From a virus: a stretch of DNA of 55,042 nt. The stretch is taken from IMG/VR virus record IMGVR_UViG_3300046820_000403, positions 1 to 55,042 of that record; one strand, 5' to 3'. Each line of letters starts with the position of its first letter. Positions within the stretch are counted from its first letter, which is position 1. Both the position numbers and the translations under genes were made by a program. Shown one piece after another: positions 47,689 to 54,928 of the stretch. The notes under the pieces are model-generated. The model had not been told where the DNA came from. It was given only the letters and a program-made list of their open reading frames with translations, and did no database searches.

Positions 47689-47990
47689 GTGTTTAAATAA
47701 ATGTGTGAATGTATAATATACTATGTCTGTAACTTTTTGTTTAAAAATGCTGAATAGAGCATGTAATAGCCATATTTCATTTTGGTTTTCTATATTTTTT
47801 AAACAAAAAAGCCCCAGTTTTTTCTGAGGCTTTAGTAAATGCGCTTATTATTTTCGAATTGCACCTATTTTTGTAACAGATTTTGTCAATTTTTGTTACA
47901 TAATTCGAAATAATTCCGAATAATGTGTCATATAATGCACTATTATATGCAATTGTGTTCCTTTTAAGGGATATTACAAAAAATAGTGCA
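47689..47990. other. AT-rich intergenic region, candidate promoter or origin
   Basis: About 300 bp without a gene. From left to right: an A/T-rich leader of the gene at 47688 (47689-47760), a terminator hairpin (47808-47833), two TTTTTGTWACA copies near 47870-47900, TTCGAA-type repeats (near 47857 and 47903, with a variant at 47915), and a 14-bp inverted repeat (47931-47995). The density of symmetric elements suggests a regulatory site or replication origin; neither is proven. Confidence 0.5.
47800..47833 (-). terminator. Rho-independent terminator after the polymerase operon
   Basis: AAAGCCCCAG (47808-47817) pairs with CTGAGGCTTT (47824-47833; one C/A mismatch) around TTTTTT. On the - strand it is followed by TTTGTTTAAAAAA. 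Confidence 0.75.
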
Positions 47991-47995
47991 TTATA
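47931..47995. repeat. 14-bp inverted repeat
   Basis: TATAATGCACTATT (47931-47944) and AATAGTGCATTATA (47982-47995) are perfect inverted copies with a 37-bp spacer. The right arm includes the stop codon of the gene at 47991. Confidence 0.8.
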
Positions 47996-48371
47996 GTGTA
48001 TAATATCCTATAAAAAACTTCTTGACCTTCTGCCAGAATGTAGGCTGTTGGTCTTTCAGAATGTACGCTTCAGGTGGTATTGTTGTGTGGATGTACGTTG
48101 TTTCAATAGGTTCATCCTGTATGCGTAAACCAAGCTGAAGCTCAAACATGCTCATGGTGAGCAATGCTTTCTTCTTATTACATTTGAATGTCTTCTGAAT
48201 AAGCTTTATTGCATCCTTACGCCACGCTTCTGTTTGTTCTGTAGTCAATGTATACACTCTCCAGAACTCTGGTGTGCTCATTGCATCCTCATAGGATAGC
48301 CCTATGATTTCCATTTGCATAGAGACCAACTTCCTGTTGATCTCTTCACGTTGTTTTTCTGTTCCTGCCAT
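47991..48371 (-). CDS. Hypothetical protein next to DNA polymerase
   Basis: 126 residues, helical N-terminal two thirds: EKQREEINRKLVSMQMEIIG, SYEDAMSTPEFWRVYTLTTE, then AIKLIQKTFKCNKKKALLTM and an aromatic basic end (WQKVKKFFIGYY). It directly follows the polymerase (TAATG). An accessory replication role is possible from position. No family recognised. Confidence 0.55.
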   Translation of the reverse strand: MAGTEKQREEINRKLVSMQMEIIGLSYEDAMSTPEFWRVYTLTTEQTEAWRKDAIKLIQKTFKCNKKKALLTMSMFELQLGLRIQDEPIETTYIHTTIPPEAYILKDQQPTFWQKVKKFFIGYYTL

Positions 48372-50320
48372 TAGAATAAACTTAATTGGTTAGCGATAAT
48401 TACAGGAGCTTTCTTGCCTCTATAATTAATCTTGTTAATAATAGTGTAAGCCCTATCTATATAATAAGAATAGTTAATGTTATTCAAAAGATGTGTGGGC
48501 TCAAGATAATTACACACTGTTACTAGCCAGTCACCTGCCTCCACTTGTGATACAGATGCGGCATTAGATGCAGAGTCTTCATTCTTTACCTTGAATAGTT
48601 TCTCTCCTGTGTTTGAGACATAGTATCTAATAAGTTTATTGTAGACCGTTGTCTTACCTTTAGCTCTGCCCTCAAAATGGAAGTCTCTCGTAGATCTTTG
48701 ACGCATAGCAAAATCATAAATATTGCCATGCTTGCAAATAGTATCAACCACGGAATCACCGTTAATAAAATAACGCTCGAGCGCAATAGGAACAATCCTA
48801 GCAGACTTATTTTTATGCAACTCAAAATCAGTAAGAAAATCGCCTTTCTTCTTGACTTCTCCACTTGTTTTGATCGCAAGGTAATCATTAACAGTCGAGA
48901 AGATAATCTTTCTATAGTCAGTTCGTTCGAGTTCATATCCCGTTAAAGTTTCCCACCATTCATTGATGTCATACATTTTGTGAATGAGTGCTTTTTGTAT
49001 TTTGATTGTGACACCATCAGTATTAGCTGATATAACTTCTATACCTGCTAAGGAATATGCTTCAATAAGCATAAGCAAGCTAAGCTCACCAGTAATAGTA
49101 GTGAACATAGTATATTGACGGTCGTAGATCCAGGACTGCATATCAGAACTCTTACCGTATACAGAATTGACAGCAAGCTTAAGGGCACCAACAATCCCCT
49201 TAATGCGTTTGTCCTTCTTAGCTTGTGGCTTAAGTTCCAAACGCCTATCAAACATCTTCTTATAACCTGTAAGGAATGATTTACCAAGGTGAGCAGGATA
49301 TCTGCCATTATTAATACCGATAGCAGGATAGTAAGAACTAACATCCCAATCAATAATCTCATGTTCTTCATCCGCTTCAAATATCTCAGGTTTATTCTCA
49401 GTATGGAGACCACCCTTTGCAAAAGTGTACGTGTTGCCATAGAATTCTATACTCTCTTTGAAATCATCTTGTAATCCTAGTGTTATATCACTGATTCTCT
49501 TCAAGAATGACTTTAGTTGTAATGTATGAAACTTAATGTTAGGAGCTATACAATGCTTCACCTTAATCTCCTTACGAAAGTATCCTTTCCTAGGTAGATC
49601 TTTAAGCTCTATGTTCTTCTCCTGACAATAGTATTTCTTAATCATCTCATCACCAATCTTACTATCAGAATAGTTAAGACATGGTATACCAAACTCAGCT
49701 TCAATATCTTGCCGTAGCTCGATTTGATTGTTGCCCTCATATAATGGGTGCGTGGTATTACCTGTGGTTATCTTATAGAATTCATAAGTGGCGTGAACGT
49801 CATTACGACAGTATTCTCTAATGAGAGCAATATCTCTCTGGGTCATGTCCACCTTTGTATGATGAATGGGCATCTCTTCAATGTTCTCAAGGTCCATCTC
49901 AAACTCTAATCTCTTCAAACTCACCATACGATTCTTATTATCGTAATGATTGATCTTAAACAAATCTATTTGCTTGAGGGTGAGAGCATCTTCTCTGTAT
50001 TCTGCAAACACATCATAGTTGGCGTCATGAATAACATCCTGAGCTTTCTGTGCTATCTTAGCACATATCTCTAGGCGTGTACACTCATGCCAGTATTCAT
50101 AGTTACGAATGATCCATTCAACCACTTGACTATCAAAGCGTAGGTTATTATAGCCCACCCAATAATAGCTTTTATGGTTTTCTACATAGTTCATAAACGC
50201 ATCAAGACTATAATGCCATTTGCTCACCATAAACTCTTTACTAGTATCCTCTTCAGGATCGTAGATATTGATGAGGAAGAGCTCCTGCATGGTCTCAATA
50301 TCGTATATTAATACATTCAT
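48371..50320 (-). CDS. Family B DNA polymerase with 3'-5' exonuclease
   Basis: 649 residues. Exo I YDIET (Asp7, Glu9), Exo II VGYNNLRFDSQVV (Asp63) and Exo III IREYCRNDVHATYE (Asp174) give a proofreading domain. Polymerase motif A is IIDWDVSSYYPAIG (about 323-334), motif B GALKLAVNSVYGK (378-390) and motif C ISANTDGVTIK (430-440), where the first Asp of DTD is Asn; the catalytic Asp435 is kept. The protein ends in QLSLF, a bacterial sliding-clamp-binding motif. This is the replicative polymerase; no phage clamp was found, so it may use host DnaN. Confidence 0.9.
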   Translation of the reverse strand: MNVLIYDIETMQELFLINIYDPEEDTSKEFMVSKWHYSLDAFMNYVENHKSYYWVGYNNLRFDSQVVEWIIRNYEYWHECTRLEICAKIAQKAQDVIHDANYDVFAEYREDALTLKQIDLFKINHYDNKNRMVSLKRLEFEMDLENIEEMPIHHTKVDMTQRDIALIREYCRNDVHATYEFYKITTGNTTHPLYEGNNQIELRQDIEAEFGIPCLNYSDSKIGDEMIKKYYCQEKNIELKDLPRKGYFRKEIKVKHCIAPNIKFHTLQLKSFLKRISDITLGLQDDFKESIEFYGNTYTFAKGGLHTENKPEIFEADEEHEIIDWDVSSYYPAIGINNGRYPAHLGKSFLTGYKKMFDRRLELKPQAKKDKRIKGIVGALKLAVNSVYGKSSDMQSWIYDRQYTMFTTITGELSLLMLIEAYSLAGIEVISANTDGVTIKIQKALIHKMYDINEWWETLTGYELERTDYRKIIFSTVNDYLAIKTSGEVKKKGDFLTDFELHKNKSARIVPIALERYFINGDSVVDTICKHGNIYDFAMRQRSTRDFHFEGRAKGKTTVYNKLIRYYVSNTGEKLFKVKNEDSASNAASVSQVEAGDWLVTVCNYLEPTHLLNNINYSYYIDRAYTIINKINYRGKKAPVIIANQLSLF

Positions 50321-50406
50321 TTCTTTTGTGTTCTATCAATCCACCAGCCAGCTATTCGCATAATACGTACAACAATCTTGAACGCAATATCTTCTAACAG
50401 TCTCAT
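50317..50406 (-). CDS. Possible 29-residue leader peptide before the polymerase
   Basis: MRLLEDIAFKIVVRIMRIAG followed by WWIDRTQKK; the stop overlaps the polymerase ATG (ATGA). Hydrophobic and amphipathic. Against it, a promoter-like TACATTTG lies directly before its ATG, so a transcript starting there might lack this start codon. It could be a translationally coupled leader or chance. Confidence 0.3.
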   Translation of the reverse strand: MRLLEDIAFKIVVRIMRIAGWWIDRTQKK

Positions 50407-50407
50407 A

Positions 50408-50415
50408 CAAATGTA
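50408..50415 (-). promoter_or_regulatory. Candidate promoter -7 element TACATTTG
   Basis: On the - strand TACATTTG matches TAnnTTTG and lies just downstream of a terminator hairpin, where a promoter for the polymerase would be needed. No TTG is found at the expected upstream distance. Confidence 0.35.
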
Positions 50416-50416
50416 G

Positions 50417-50445
50417 TTAAAAGGGAGCACATTACATGCCCCCTT
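50417..50445 (-). terminator. Terminator-like hairpin upstream of the polymerase
   Basis: AAGGGAGCA (50421-50429) pairs with TGCCCCCTT (50437-50445; one A/C mismatch), loop of 7 nt, followed on the - strand by TTAAC. The U tract is short. Confidence 0.55.
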
Positions 50446-50450
50446 ATTAA

Positions 50451-50633
50451 TTAAGCTTCTAATGCTGTTCTCGTACGACGTGTTGGTAACTCTTTCATAC
50501 CATACTTCTCCAAGAACTCCTGCTTCCTACGAACGTAAGCAAGCTCCAGTTCTTCTCGATGTTTAGCAACAGCCACAGCTACTGTGGTGTTGATGTCTAC
50601 GTAAACTTCTTTACCGTCTTCTATCAATGTCAT
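50451..50633 (-). CDS. Small charged helical protein
   Basis: 60 residues: TLIEDGKEVYVDINTTVAVA, then VAKHREELELAYVRRKQEFL and a basic end PTRRTRTALEA. Mostly helical. TAATG overlap with the upstream gene; a terminator follows. No family recognised. Confidence 0.5.
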   Translation of the reverse strand: MTLIEDGKEVYVDINTTVAVAVAKHREELELAYVRRKQEFLEKYGMKELPTRRTRTALEA

Positions 50634-50977
50634 TATAAATCGATTTCTAATTCTTTAAGAACTTCTGCACCCTTGTATGGACGAGGTTTGATATCCACAC
50701 GACCGTAGATATTAATATCACCATTCTTAGCTCTAGTAATCTTAATAAATACCTTACGAGACTTCTCTTTCAAGAACAAGTCAAGACCATTAGTCTCACC
50801 CTCCATGTATTTACCATCAATAGACCAGCTATATCCTGTTGAACCCACCCAACCAATAATAGCTGAGTCTTTCATAGCAGGATTGATAGCAGCGATGGTT
50901 ACAGTACTGCCTGCACGAGTAACAACTTCGTATACACCCGTGTTGTAATTGTCAATGTTGAAATTTTGCTTTTTCAT
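50633..50977 (-). CDS. Hypothetical beta-rich protein
   Basis: 114 residues: NTGVYEVVTRAGSTVTIAAI, AIIGWVGSTGYSWSIDGKYM, then KVFIKITRAKNGDINIYGRV. Beta-rich, with the IIGW......YSW...G pattern common in Bacteroidota phage proteins of unknown function. The start follows TTAATTAAACCAA. Confidence 0.6.
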   Translation of the reverse strand: MKKQNFNIDNYNTGVYEVVTRAGSTVTIAAINPAMKDSAIIGWVGSTGYSWSIDGKYMEGETNGLDLFLKEKSRKVFIKITRAKNGDINIYGRVDIKPRPYKGAEVLKELEIDL

Positions 50978-50990
50978 TTGGTTTAATTAA

Positions 50991-51242
50991 TTAAAGATTA
51001 TCTAATTTACTTTTAACTTCATCATATGATAGTACACATGTGAAATCCTCCCCACCTGTAAACAGCCTACAATATTCTCTTTGTTCTTCATCATCTAGAT
51101 CGATGTGAGTAGATATAGCATCTATTCTGTAGAAGGTAACAAACCTAGTTTCATGATCCTTAAGAGGTATCGCAAGATTTAATATCTCAGCGGCCTCTGT
51201 AGCATCATTGTTGTAGAAGATTTCTAATTCTATGCCTTTCAT
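50991..51242 (-). CDS. Hypothetical small acidic protein
   Basis: 83 residues: GIELEIFYNNDATEAAEILN, ETRFVTFYRIDAISTHIDLD, then REYCRLFTGGEDFTCVLSYD. Acidic alpha/beta domain with two Cys. Leader AAATAAATATTAT, no Shine-Dalgarno. No family recognised. Confidence 0.55.
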   Translation of the reverse strand: MKGIELEIFYNNDATEAAEILNLAIPLKDHETRFVTFYRIDAISTHIDLDDEEQREYCRLFTGGEDFTCVLSYDEVKSKLDNL

Positions 51243-51253
51243 ATAATATTTAT

Positions 51254-51529
51254 TTAATTGTCATCACCATCAAAACCATCAGCCATTATATCTATACCAT
51301 CCATTAACTCCTCGTTGGTCACCCAATCAGGTAATGGCGTACCTTTAGGAACAGGTTTATCGTTGTATGCTACTAACGCAACATCATCGATATCTAAGTC
51401 TTCATAAGGTGGATCATAGTAATCACCATGGTCATATGAATATATCCAATTCACTTTAACTTCACACCACTCATCCTCATTTGTAGGATGATAGCATGTG
51501 ATGTATGAACGTCCTGCTATTTGTGTCAT
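51254..51529 (-). CDS. Hypothetical acidic protein
   Basis: 91 residues: SYITCYHPTNEDEWCEVKVN, YSYDHGDYYDPPYEDLDIDD, then PDWVTNEELMDGIDIMADGF. Strongly acidic with Tyr/Asp clusters, reminiscent of small DNA-mimic or inhibitor proteins, though this rests only on charge. Overlaps its upstream neighbour by 4 bp. Confidence 0.5.
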   Translation of the reverse strand: MTQIAGRSYITCYHPTNEDEWCEVKVNWIYSYDHGDYYDPPYEDLDIDDVALVAYNDKPVPKGTPLPDWVTNEELMDGIDIMADGFDGDDN

Positions 51530-51825
51530 TTTGTACGCTCTTTAACTTCATAACGAATACCCCAATCATCAGTGTATGTTGCCACAGTTTCATCATCATA
51601 TTCTTCTGTGCCTTTGATATCACCAATAGGCATAGAGAAGCTTTTAAACTTCTCATAGCCTATAGTGATGCTTGATTTAACTTGTCCATCCTTCATTGGA
51701 TGCACAATATAACCATATACACAACAAATAACAATAATAATGATACAGACAGCAACGACGAACACTTCGATCTTACGCTTCAAGCGTTCGATGAGCTCAT
51801 CTGCTCTCTTATCAGGAGGTAACAT
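51526..51825 (-). CDS. Single-pass membrane protein
   Basis: 99 residues. A cationic N-terminus (DKRADELIERLKRKIEV) is followed by one transmembrane helix (FVVAVCIIIIVICCVYGYIV, about 22-41) and a soluble beta part (GYEKFKSFSMPIGDIKGTEE, TDDWGIRYEVKERTK). It may modify the host envelope early in infection, for example in superinfection exclusion; this is a guess. Confidence 0.55.
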   Translation of the reverse strand: MLPPDKRADELIERLKRKIEVFVVAVCIIIIVICCVYGYIVHPMKDGQVKSSITIGYEKFKSFSMPIGDIKGTEEYDDETVATYTDDWGIRYEVKERTK

Positions 51826-52043
51826 TAGTCTAATATCTTAGATGTTAAACTACGTTCTACCTGGTCTTCGATGTTCTTACGACCGCGCTCATAAGCTACA
51901 GAAATCTCCACATCTGTGAACAGATATGGATTATACTGACCGTTCATGTTTAAGATGACAGCTTGATATGTATCATTGGCTGTTTTCTTCTTGTTCTGGT
52001 TCTTAACCTTAACAAGTTTACCTACTCGTGTTTTAATAGACAT
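51825..52043 (-). CDS. Hypothetical basic protein
   Basis: 72 residues: SIKTRVGKLVKVKNQNKKKT, then ANDTYQAVILNMNGQYNPYL and a helical end. Basic N-terminus, beta middle (FTDVEISVAYERG). The start follows TAAACCAATAAATAT. TAATG overlap downstream. No family recognised. Confidence 0.5.
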   Translation of the reverse strand: MSIKTRVGKLVKVKNQNKKKTANDTYQAVILNMNGQYNPYLFTDVEISVAYERGRKNIEDQVERSLTSKILD

Positions 52044-52055
52044 ATATTTATTGGT

Positions 52056-52538
52056 TTAGTTACTCTCTAATTCATCATCGTCATCATACTCTTGATATAT
52101 GTTGCTCATCCATGTAACAACAACTAGTCCTTCGTATAATGAAGGAACTAGTGTTGTTTCATCGTCTTCTTCCATATATATTCCAAGCATGCCGTTATGA
52201 TGCATCATTACTGCATTCATGTCATCAATGGTGAAATCATACAACTGACCTTCGTGCTCTATCCAACCGATAGAATGTTCTTCGGCTAATAAAACAAGCT
52301 GATCGTCAGGATTTTCACTGATTTGACCATATATCTCTACATGAACAGGATATCCATGCTCAGCATAGAAATCATCATAGTAATCACTATCTAATGGAAC
52401 TTCATCCATTTGATACACATGTGTGTATGTTTGTTCACCACCTAATGTGTACATAGAACGCTCTGCAATAAACAACATACCATCCTTTAGTCTAGGTGGT
52501 ATGTAGTTCTTAAATACTAGGTGTGCTGGTATGTACAT
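52056..52538 (-). CDS. Hypothetical acidic protein
   Basis: 160 residues: YIPAHLVFKNYIPPRLKDGM, YTHVYQMDEVPLDSDYYDDF, then GWIEHEGQLYDFTIDDMNAV and an acidic end YQEYDDDDELES. ATG at 52538 is used; the longer frame begins with TTG. Acidic and beta-rich. No family recognised. Confidence 0.5.
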   Translation of the reverse strand: MYIPAHLVFKNYIPPRLKDGMLFIAERSMYTLGGEQTYTHVYQMDEVPLDSDYYDDFYAEHGYPVHVEIYGQISENPDDQLVLLAEEHSIGWIEHEGQLYDFTIDDMNAVMMHHNGMLGIYMEEDDETTLVPSLYEGLVVVTWMSNIYQEYDDDDELESN

Positions 52539-52923
52539 CGACGTCAACAAATAGTTTATCTAGTTCATCTTGAAGCTCAAGTATTCTTATCCGTCTCTTG
52601 GCAACAAGCTGTTGCTCAAAACGGTGCTTAAATATAGCAATCTCTTCTTTACTACGCAAGAGTATGGCATCTAAATCTGCATCACCCACTCTAGCTATGT
52701 CAATAGTGACGGTGTTTTGCTTAAATTTATCTGCGTCATACACACCAATCTCCATCTTATTAGGGAATGCACTGAATACAATACTCATGTAGTGTGTGCC
52801 TGCAGAGTGCACTTTGATGTTATCAGAAATAACTGTAACAGTTTCAAGAATGCTCTTATGTTCTATTAGAAGATTTCTTAGGTCTGTTGCTATGCTTGAT
52901 AGCTCGTTTAACTGGTTTCTCAT
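52510..52923 (-). CDS. Hypothetical alpha/beta protein
   Basis: 137 residues: helical N-terminus (NQLNELSSIATDLRNLLIEH), a beta middle (HYMSIVFSAFPNKMEIGVYD) and C-terminal charged helices (RSKEEIAIFKHRFEQQLVAK). It overlaps both neighbours by tens of bases. No family recognised. Confidence 0.5.
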   Translation of the reverse strand: MRNQLNELSSIATDLRNLLIEHKSILETVTVISDNIKVHSAGTHYMSIVFSAFPNKMEIGVYDADKFKQNTVTIDIARVGDADLDAILLRSKEEIAIFKHRFEQQLVAKRRIRILELQDELDKLFVDVDVHTSTPSI

Positions 52924-53173
52924 CTTTCTTCTTAAAGTTTAAATGGAATGCTGATGCATCCACGTTACAGAATAGTTTTTTATTGAGATACACTTTGTAG
53001 TATGGTCCATAAACACCCAAAGGATGGTGCTCATAGAAATGCTCATCACCACAACGATATGTAATGTCTGTATTGAATACCTTGTAATCTTTTACACATA
53101 TACATCTACCGTTATTGTATTTCGGTTTGTTAGGCTTCTTGTTCTTTGGCCCTGGTCTAAATACGATACGCAT
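52856..53173 (-). CDS. Hypothetical basic protein
   Basis: 105 residues: RIVFRPGPKNKKPNKPKYNN, CICVKDYKVFNTDITYRCGD and a Lys-rich end (NFKKKDEKPVKRAIKHSNRP). Strongly basic, beta-rich centre. Its 3' end overlaps the next gene by 68 bp. No family recognised. Confidence 0.5.
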   Translation of the reverse strand: MRIVFRPGPKNKKPNKPKYNNGRCICVKDYKVFNTDITYRCGDEHFYEHHPLGVYGPYYKVYLNKKLFCNVDASAFHLNFKKKDEKPVKRAIKHSNRPKKSSNRT

Positions 53174-53175
53174 GA

Positions 53176-53346
53176 CTATTTATTTCTAGTCTCATACATA
53201 AACGCAAGTGAGAACGTGGCAAAGAATAGTGCTGATATCATAGCTAAGTCTGGATGATTAATAATAACCATCCAAACTGTATTAGCCATGCTCATCACAC
53301 ACAATAAGGCCATGATGACTAATGATACTACATCTGGCTTTCTCAT
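53176..53346 (-). CDS. Small two-helix membrane protein
   Basis: 56 residues: MRKPDVVSLVIMALLCVMSM and a second hydrophobic stretch LAMISALFFATFSLAFMYE, ending in polar residues. Two predicted transmembrane helices. TAATG overlap with the upstream gene. Function unknown. Confidence 0.6.
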   Translation of the reverse strand: MRKPDVVSLVIMALLCVMSMANTVWMVIINHPDLAMISALFFATFSLAFMYETRNK

Positions 53347-53660
53347 TAGTACACAATCTCTTTAAGTGCTTCAACTGTGAATGGGATACAAAACTGTGTA
53401 CCCTCTTCAATCTGTTGTTGCAATGCTTCTACTTCTTGAGAGTGTAGTGATTTAATCATCTCATTGTAATGATAATTTACTACGTTCTCAACAATAGTTC
53501 CAAGCCTAAATGCTTGTTCATGTGAGACATCAGACATTGTGATTAACAATTTGTCTGATCCTTTCACCTTGGCTGGTATATGACAACTAGCCAACTCGTC
53601 TACAATCGCCTGAATAATGACATCATTCATGTCACCATACAAATCAAAGGTTATTTTCAT
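53346..53660 (-). CDS. Hypothetical protein
   Basis: 104 residues: KITFDLYGDMNDVIIQAIVD, PAKVKGSDKLLITMSDVSHE, then VENVVNYHYNEMIKSLHSQE and a C-terminal helix-strand. Probably an alpha/beta fold. The leader TAAACATTTTCAAACA is A-rich. First gene of a short operon after a terminator. No family recognised. Confidence 0.5.
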   Translation of the reverse strand: MKITFDLYGDMNDVIIQAIVDELASCHIPAKVKGSDKLLITMSDVSHEQAFRLGTIVENVVNYHYNEMIKSLHSQEVEALQQQIEEGTQFCIPFTVEALKEIVY

Positions 53661-53708
53661 TGTTTGAAAATGTTTATAATGTGAATAATATTATATACAC
53701 TGAGGAAT

Positions 53709-53745
53709 GTAAAAAGAAAGAGCTCAACAATATGTCAAGCTCTTT
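53709..53745 (-). terminator. Rho-independent terminator
   Basis: AAAGAGCT (53717-53724) pairs with AGCTCTTT (53738-53745) around a 13-nt loop; on the - strand CTTTTTACATT follows. It ends the transcript from 53963. Confidence 0.75.
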
Positions 53746-53777
53746 ACTATGCTAACCCTCAAAACCACTTAATATCT

Positions 53778-53963
53778 TTATCTGTCAGGATGAATTGCCC
53801 ATGCTGCTACACTACTAATAACAGACAATCCTGCTAACATGGACATTTGTCTAATATCCAACGAATCAACTCTAATAATACTTGGATACAAGACAATGTA
53901 TAATATCAACATTGTACAAGCCAAGAAATAATAACTTGCAAATAATCTAATGCTTCTTTTCAT
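53778..53963 (-). CDS. Small two-helix membrane protein
   Basis: 61 residues: a Lys/Arg start (MKRSIRLF), a first helix SYYFLACTMLILYIVLYPSI, a polar loop (RVDSLDIRQ) and a second helix MSMLAGLSVISSVAAWAI. Typical small phage membrane protein; possible envelope modifier. A terminator follows. Confidence 0.55.
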   Translation of the reverse strand: MKRSIRLFASYYFLACTMLILYIVLYPSIIRVDSLDIRQMSMLAGLSVISSVAAWAIHPDR

Positions 53964-53982
53964 GTGTGTGAAAATTAAATAG

Positions 53983-54186
53983 TTAAGAAATAGTTTTAAG
54001 ATGTTGCATCATTGATTGATAACGCTTGAGACAATCACTATGATATATAAGATACTCATCTCTCATTTCAGCTGTGTCATCATCTATGTATCCTTTCAAT
54101 ACAACTTCATGTGTATGTATCATATCTTCTACAAAGTCTATAAGATAGGAAACATCATCATAAGGAAACTCTAATGTAATAGCCAT
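53983..54186 (-). CDS. Small hypothetical protein
   Basis: 67 residues: AITLEFPYDDVSYLIDFVED, MIHTHEVVLKGYIDDDTAEM, then DEYLIYHSDCLKRYQSMMQH. Acidic first half, helical end. Leader AATAAATAAACACAC. 19 bp separate it from the membrane protein downstream. No family recognised. Confidence 0.5.
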   Translation of the reverse strand: MAITLEFPYDDVSYLIDFVEDMIHTHEVVLKGYIDDDTAEMRDEYLIYHSDCLKRYQSMMQHLKTIS

Positions 54187-54302
54187 GTGTGTTTATTTAT
54201 TGTTTAATGCTATATCTATTGATCAGCAACTGCTATCAACCTATATCCTAATCACCCTATAATTATCATAGATGGTATACACACCCCCTCTTTCTTCCCC
54301 AC

Positions 54303-54512
54303 TCAACATATAAATTCTGATGCTATTTTACCATTTATGAAAGAATGTCTATAATAGGCTGTGATAAAATACCACCAGTTTGTTAATGTTCTTGTAAAGT
54401 CCCACCCTTCATGGAAGCAGTATGCTATCCACCCACCCTTATATATATTAATACTCGTGCGTAAGCAATGCTTGCGTAAGCAATGCTCTTGCGTCAGCAA
54501 TGGCATTAGCAA
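54303..54512 (-). CDS. Doubtful small protein starting in the repeats
   Basis: 69 residues. The first 20 are encoded by the iteron-like repeats (LLTQEHCLRKHCLRTSI), but the rest looks protein-like (KGGWIAYCFHEGWDFTRTLT, NWWYFITAYYRHSFINGKIA). It would follow a terminator, and no leader motif precedes it. Could be a real aromatic-rich small protein or a chance frame. Confidence 0.3.
   Translation of the reverse strand: MLMPLLTQEHCLRKHCLRTSINIYKGGWIAYCFHEGWDFTRTLTNWWYFITAYYRHSFINGKIASEFIC
54457..54504. repeat. Three iteron-like direct repeats
   Basis: GTGCGTAAGCAATGC (54457-54471) and TTGCGTAAGCAATGC (54472-54486) are adjacent; TTGCGTCAGCAATGGC (54489-54504) is a diverged third copy. Each contains a TTGC/GCAA inverted pair, so the array can form alternative hairpins. 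Confidence 0.8.
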
Positions 54513-54535
54513 AAAGAGAGCCCCGAAGGGCCCTC
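54511..54535 (-). terminator. Strong UUCG-loop terminator
   Basis: GAGAGCCC (54516-54523) pairs with GGGCCCTC (54528-54535; one G-U). On the - strand the loop is TTCG closed by C-G, followed by TTTTTGC. It ends the transcript from 54928. Confidence 0.9.
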
Positions 54536-54541
54536 CTGTTG

Positions 54542-54928
54542 TTATACTCCTACTGCCAAGAGTTGCTCGATTGCCTGTTGTGACAATCCTGCTTCGCTTG
54601 CCTTCTTGGCCACCTCTTGCGCGATCTCGATATCGAGCAATGATGACTCAGAGTGAGCTGTCTTGATGGCATCACGAGTCTTGAACACTGATAGTGCTGT
54701 CAAGCGCTGATCAATGACCACACCTGTGGACTTGCCATCAGCATCGAGCTCCTCGATGTCTTTGATCTTGCCAATCGCGTAGAACGGGAATTCTACGTCC
54801 TTGTCACTTGACCAACCAAGGCTCGACATCTGACGTTGGTAGATGTGAACTCTTTCTCCCAATGCTGTGTAGCCTGAGAAGTTTCCTGCTTTCGTGAAAG
54901 CACCGTCATTAATTACGTAATTTTTCAT
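54542..54928 (-). CDS. Hypothetical protein in a GC-richer segment
   Basis: 128 residues: KNYVINDGAFTKAGNFSGYT, ALGERVHIYQRQMSSLGWSS, DVEFPFYAIGKIKDIEELDA, then DQRLTALSVFKTRDAIKTAH and helices (DIEIAQEVAKKASEAGLSQQ, AIEQLLAVGV). The first 90 residues could be an OB-like barrel, raising the possibility of a small nucleic-acid-binding protein. Codon use is visibly more GC-rich than in neighbours, and it has its own strong terminator, as for a highly expressed gene. ATG at 54928; the longer frame begins in a Cys/Pro-rich leader and is unlikely. Confidence 0.6.
   Translation of the reverse strand: MKNYVINDGAFTKAGNFSGYTALGERVHIYQRQMSSLGWSSDKDVEFPFYAIGKIKDIEELDADGKSTGVVIDQRLTALSVFKTRDAIKTAHSESSLLDIEIAQEVAKKASEAGLSQQAIEQLLAVGV

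Larger units (their letters stand above)
54187..54541. other. Largely non-coding region with repeats and terminator
   Basis: About 355 bp. The left part (54187-54300) is AT-rich with a pyrimidine-rich stretch near 54280-54300 and no clear ORF. The middle holds a doubtful 69-codon frame on the - strand. The right part has three iteron-like repeats (54457-54504) and a strong UUCG-loop terminator (54511-54535). Base composition becomes clearly more GC-rich toward its right end. Confidence 0.6.

Noticed and set aside
54457-54504. CRISPR-like repeat array
   Set aside because: Units are 15-16 bp, nearly adjacent and only three; there are no spacers of regular length.
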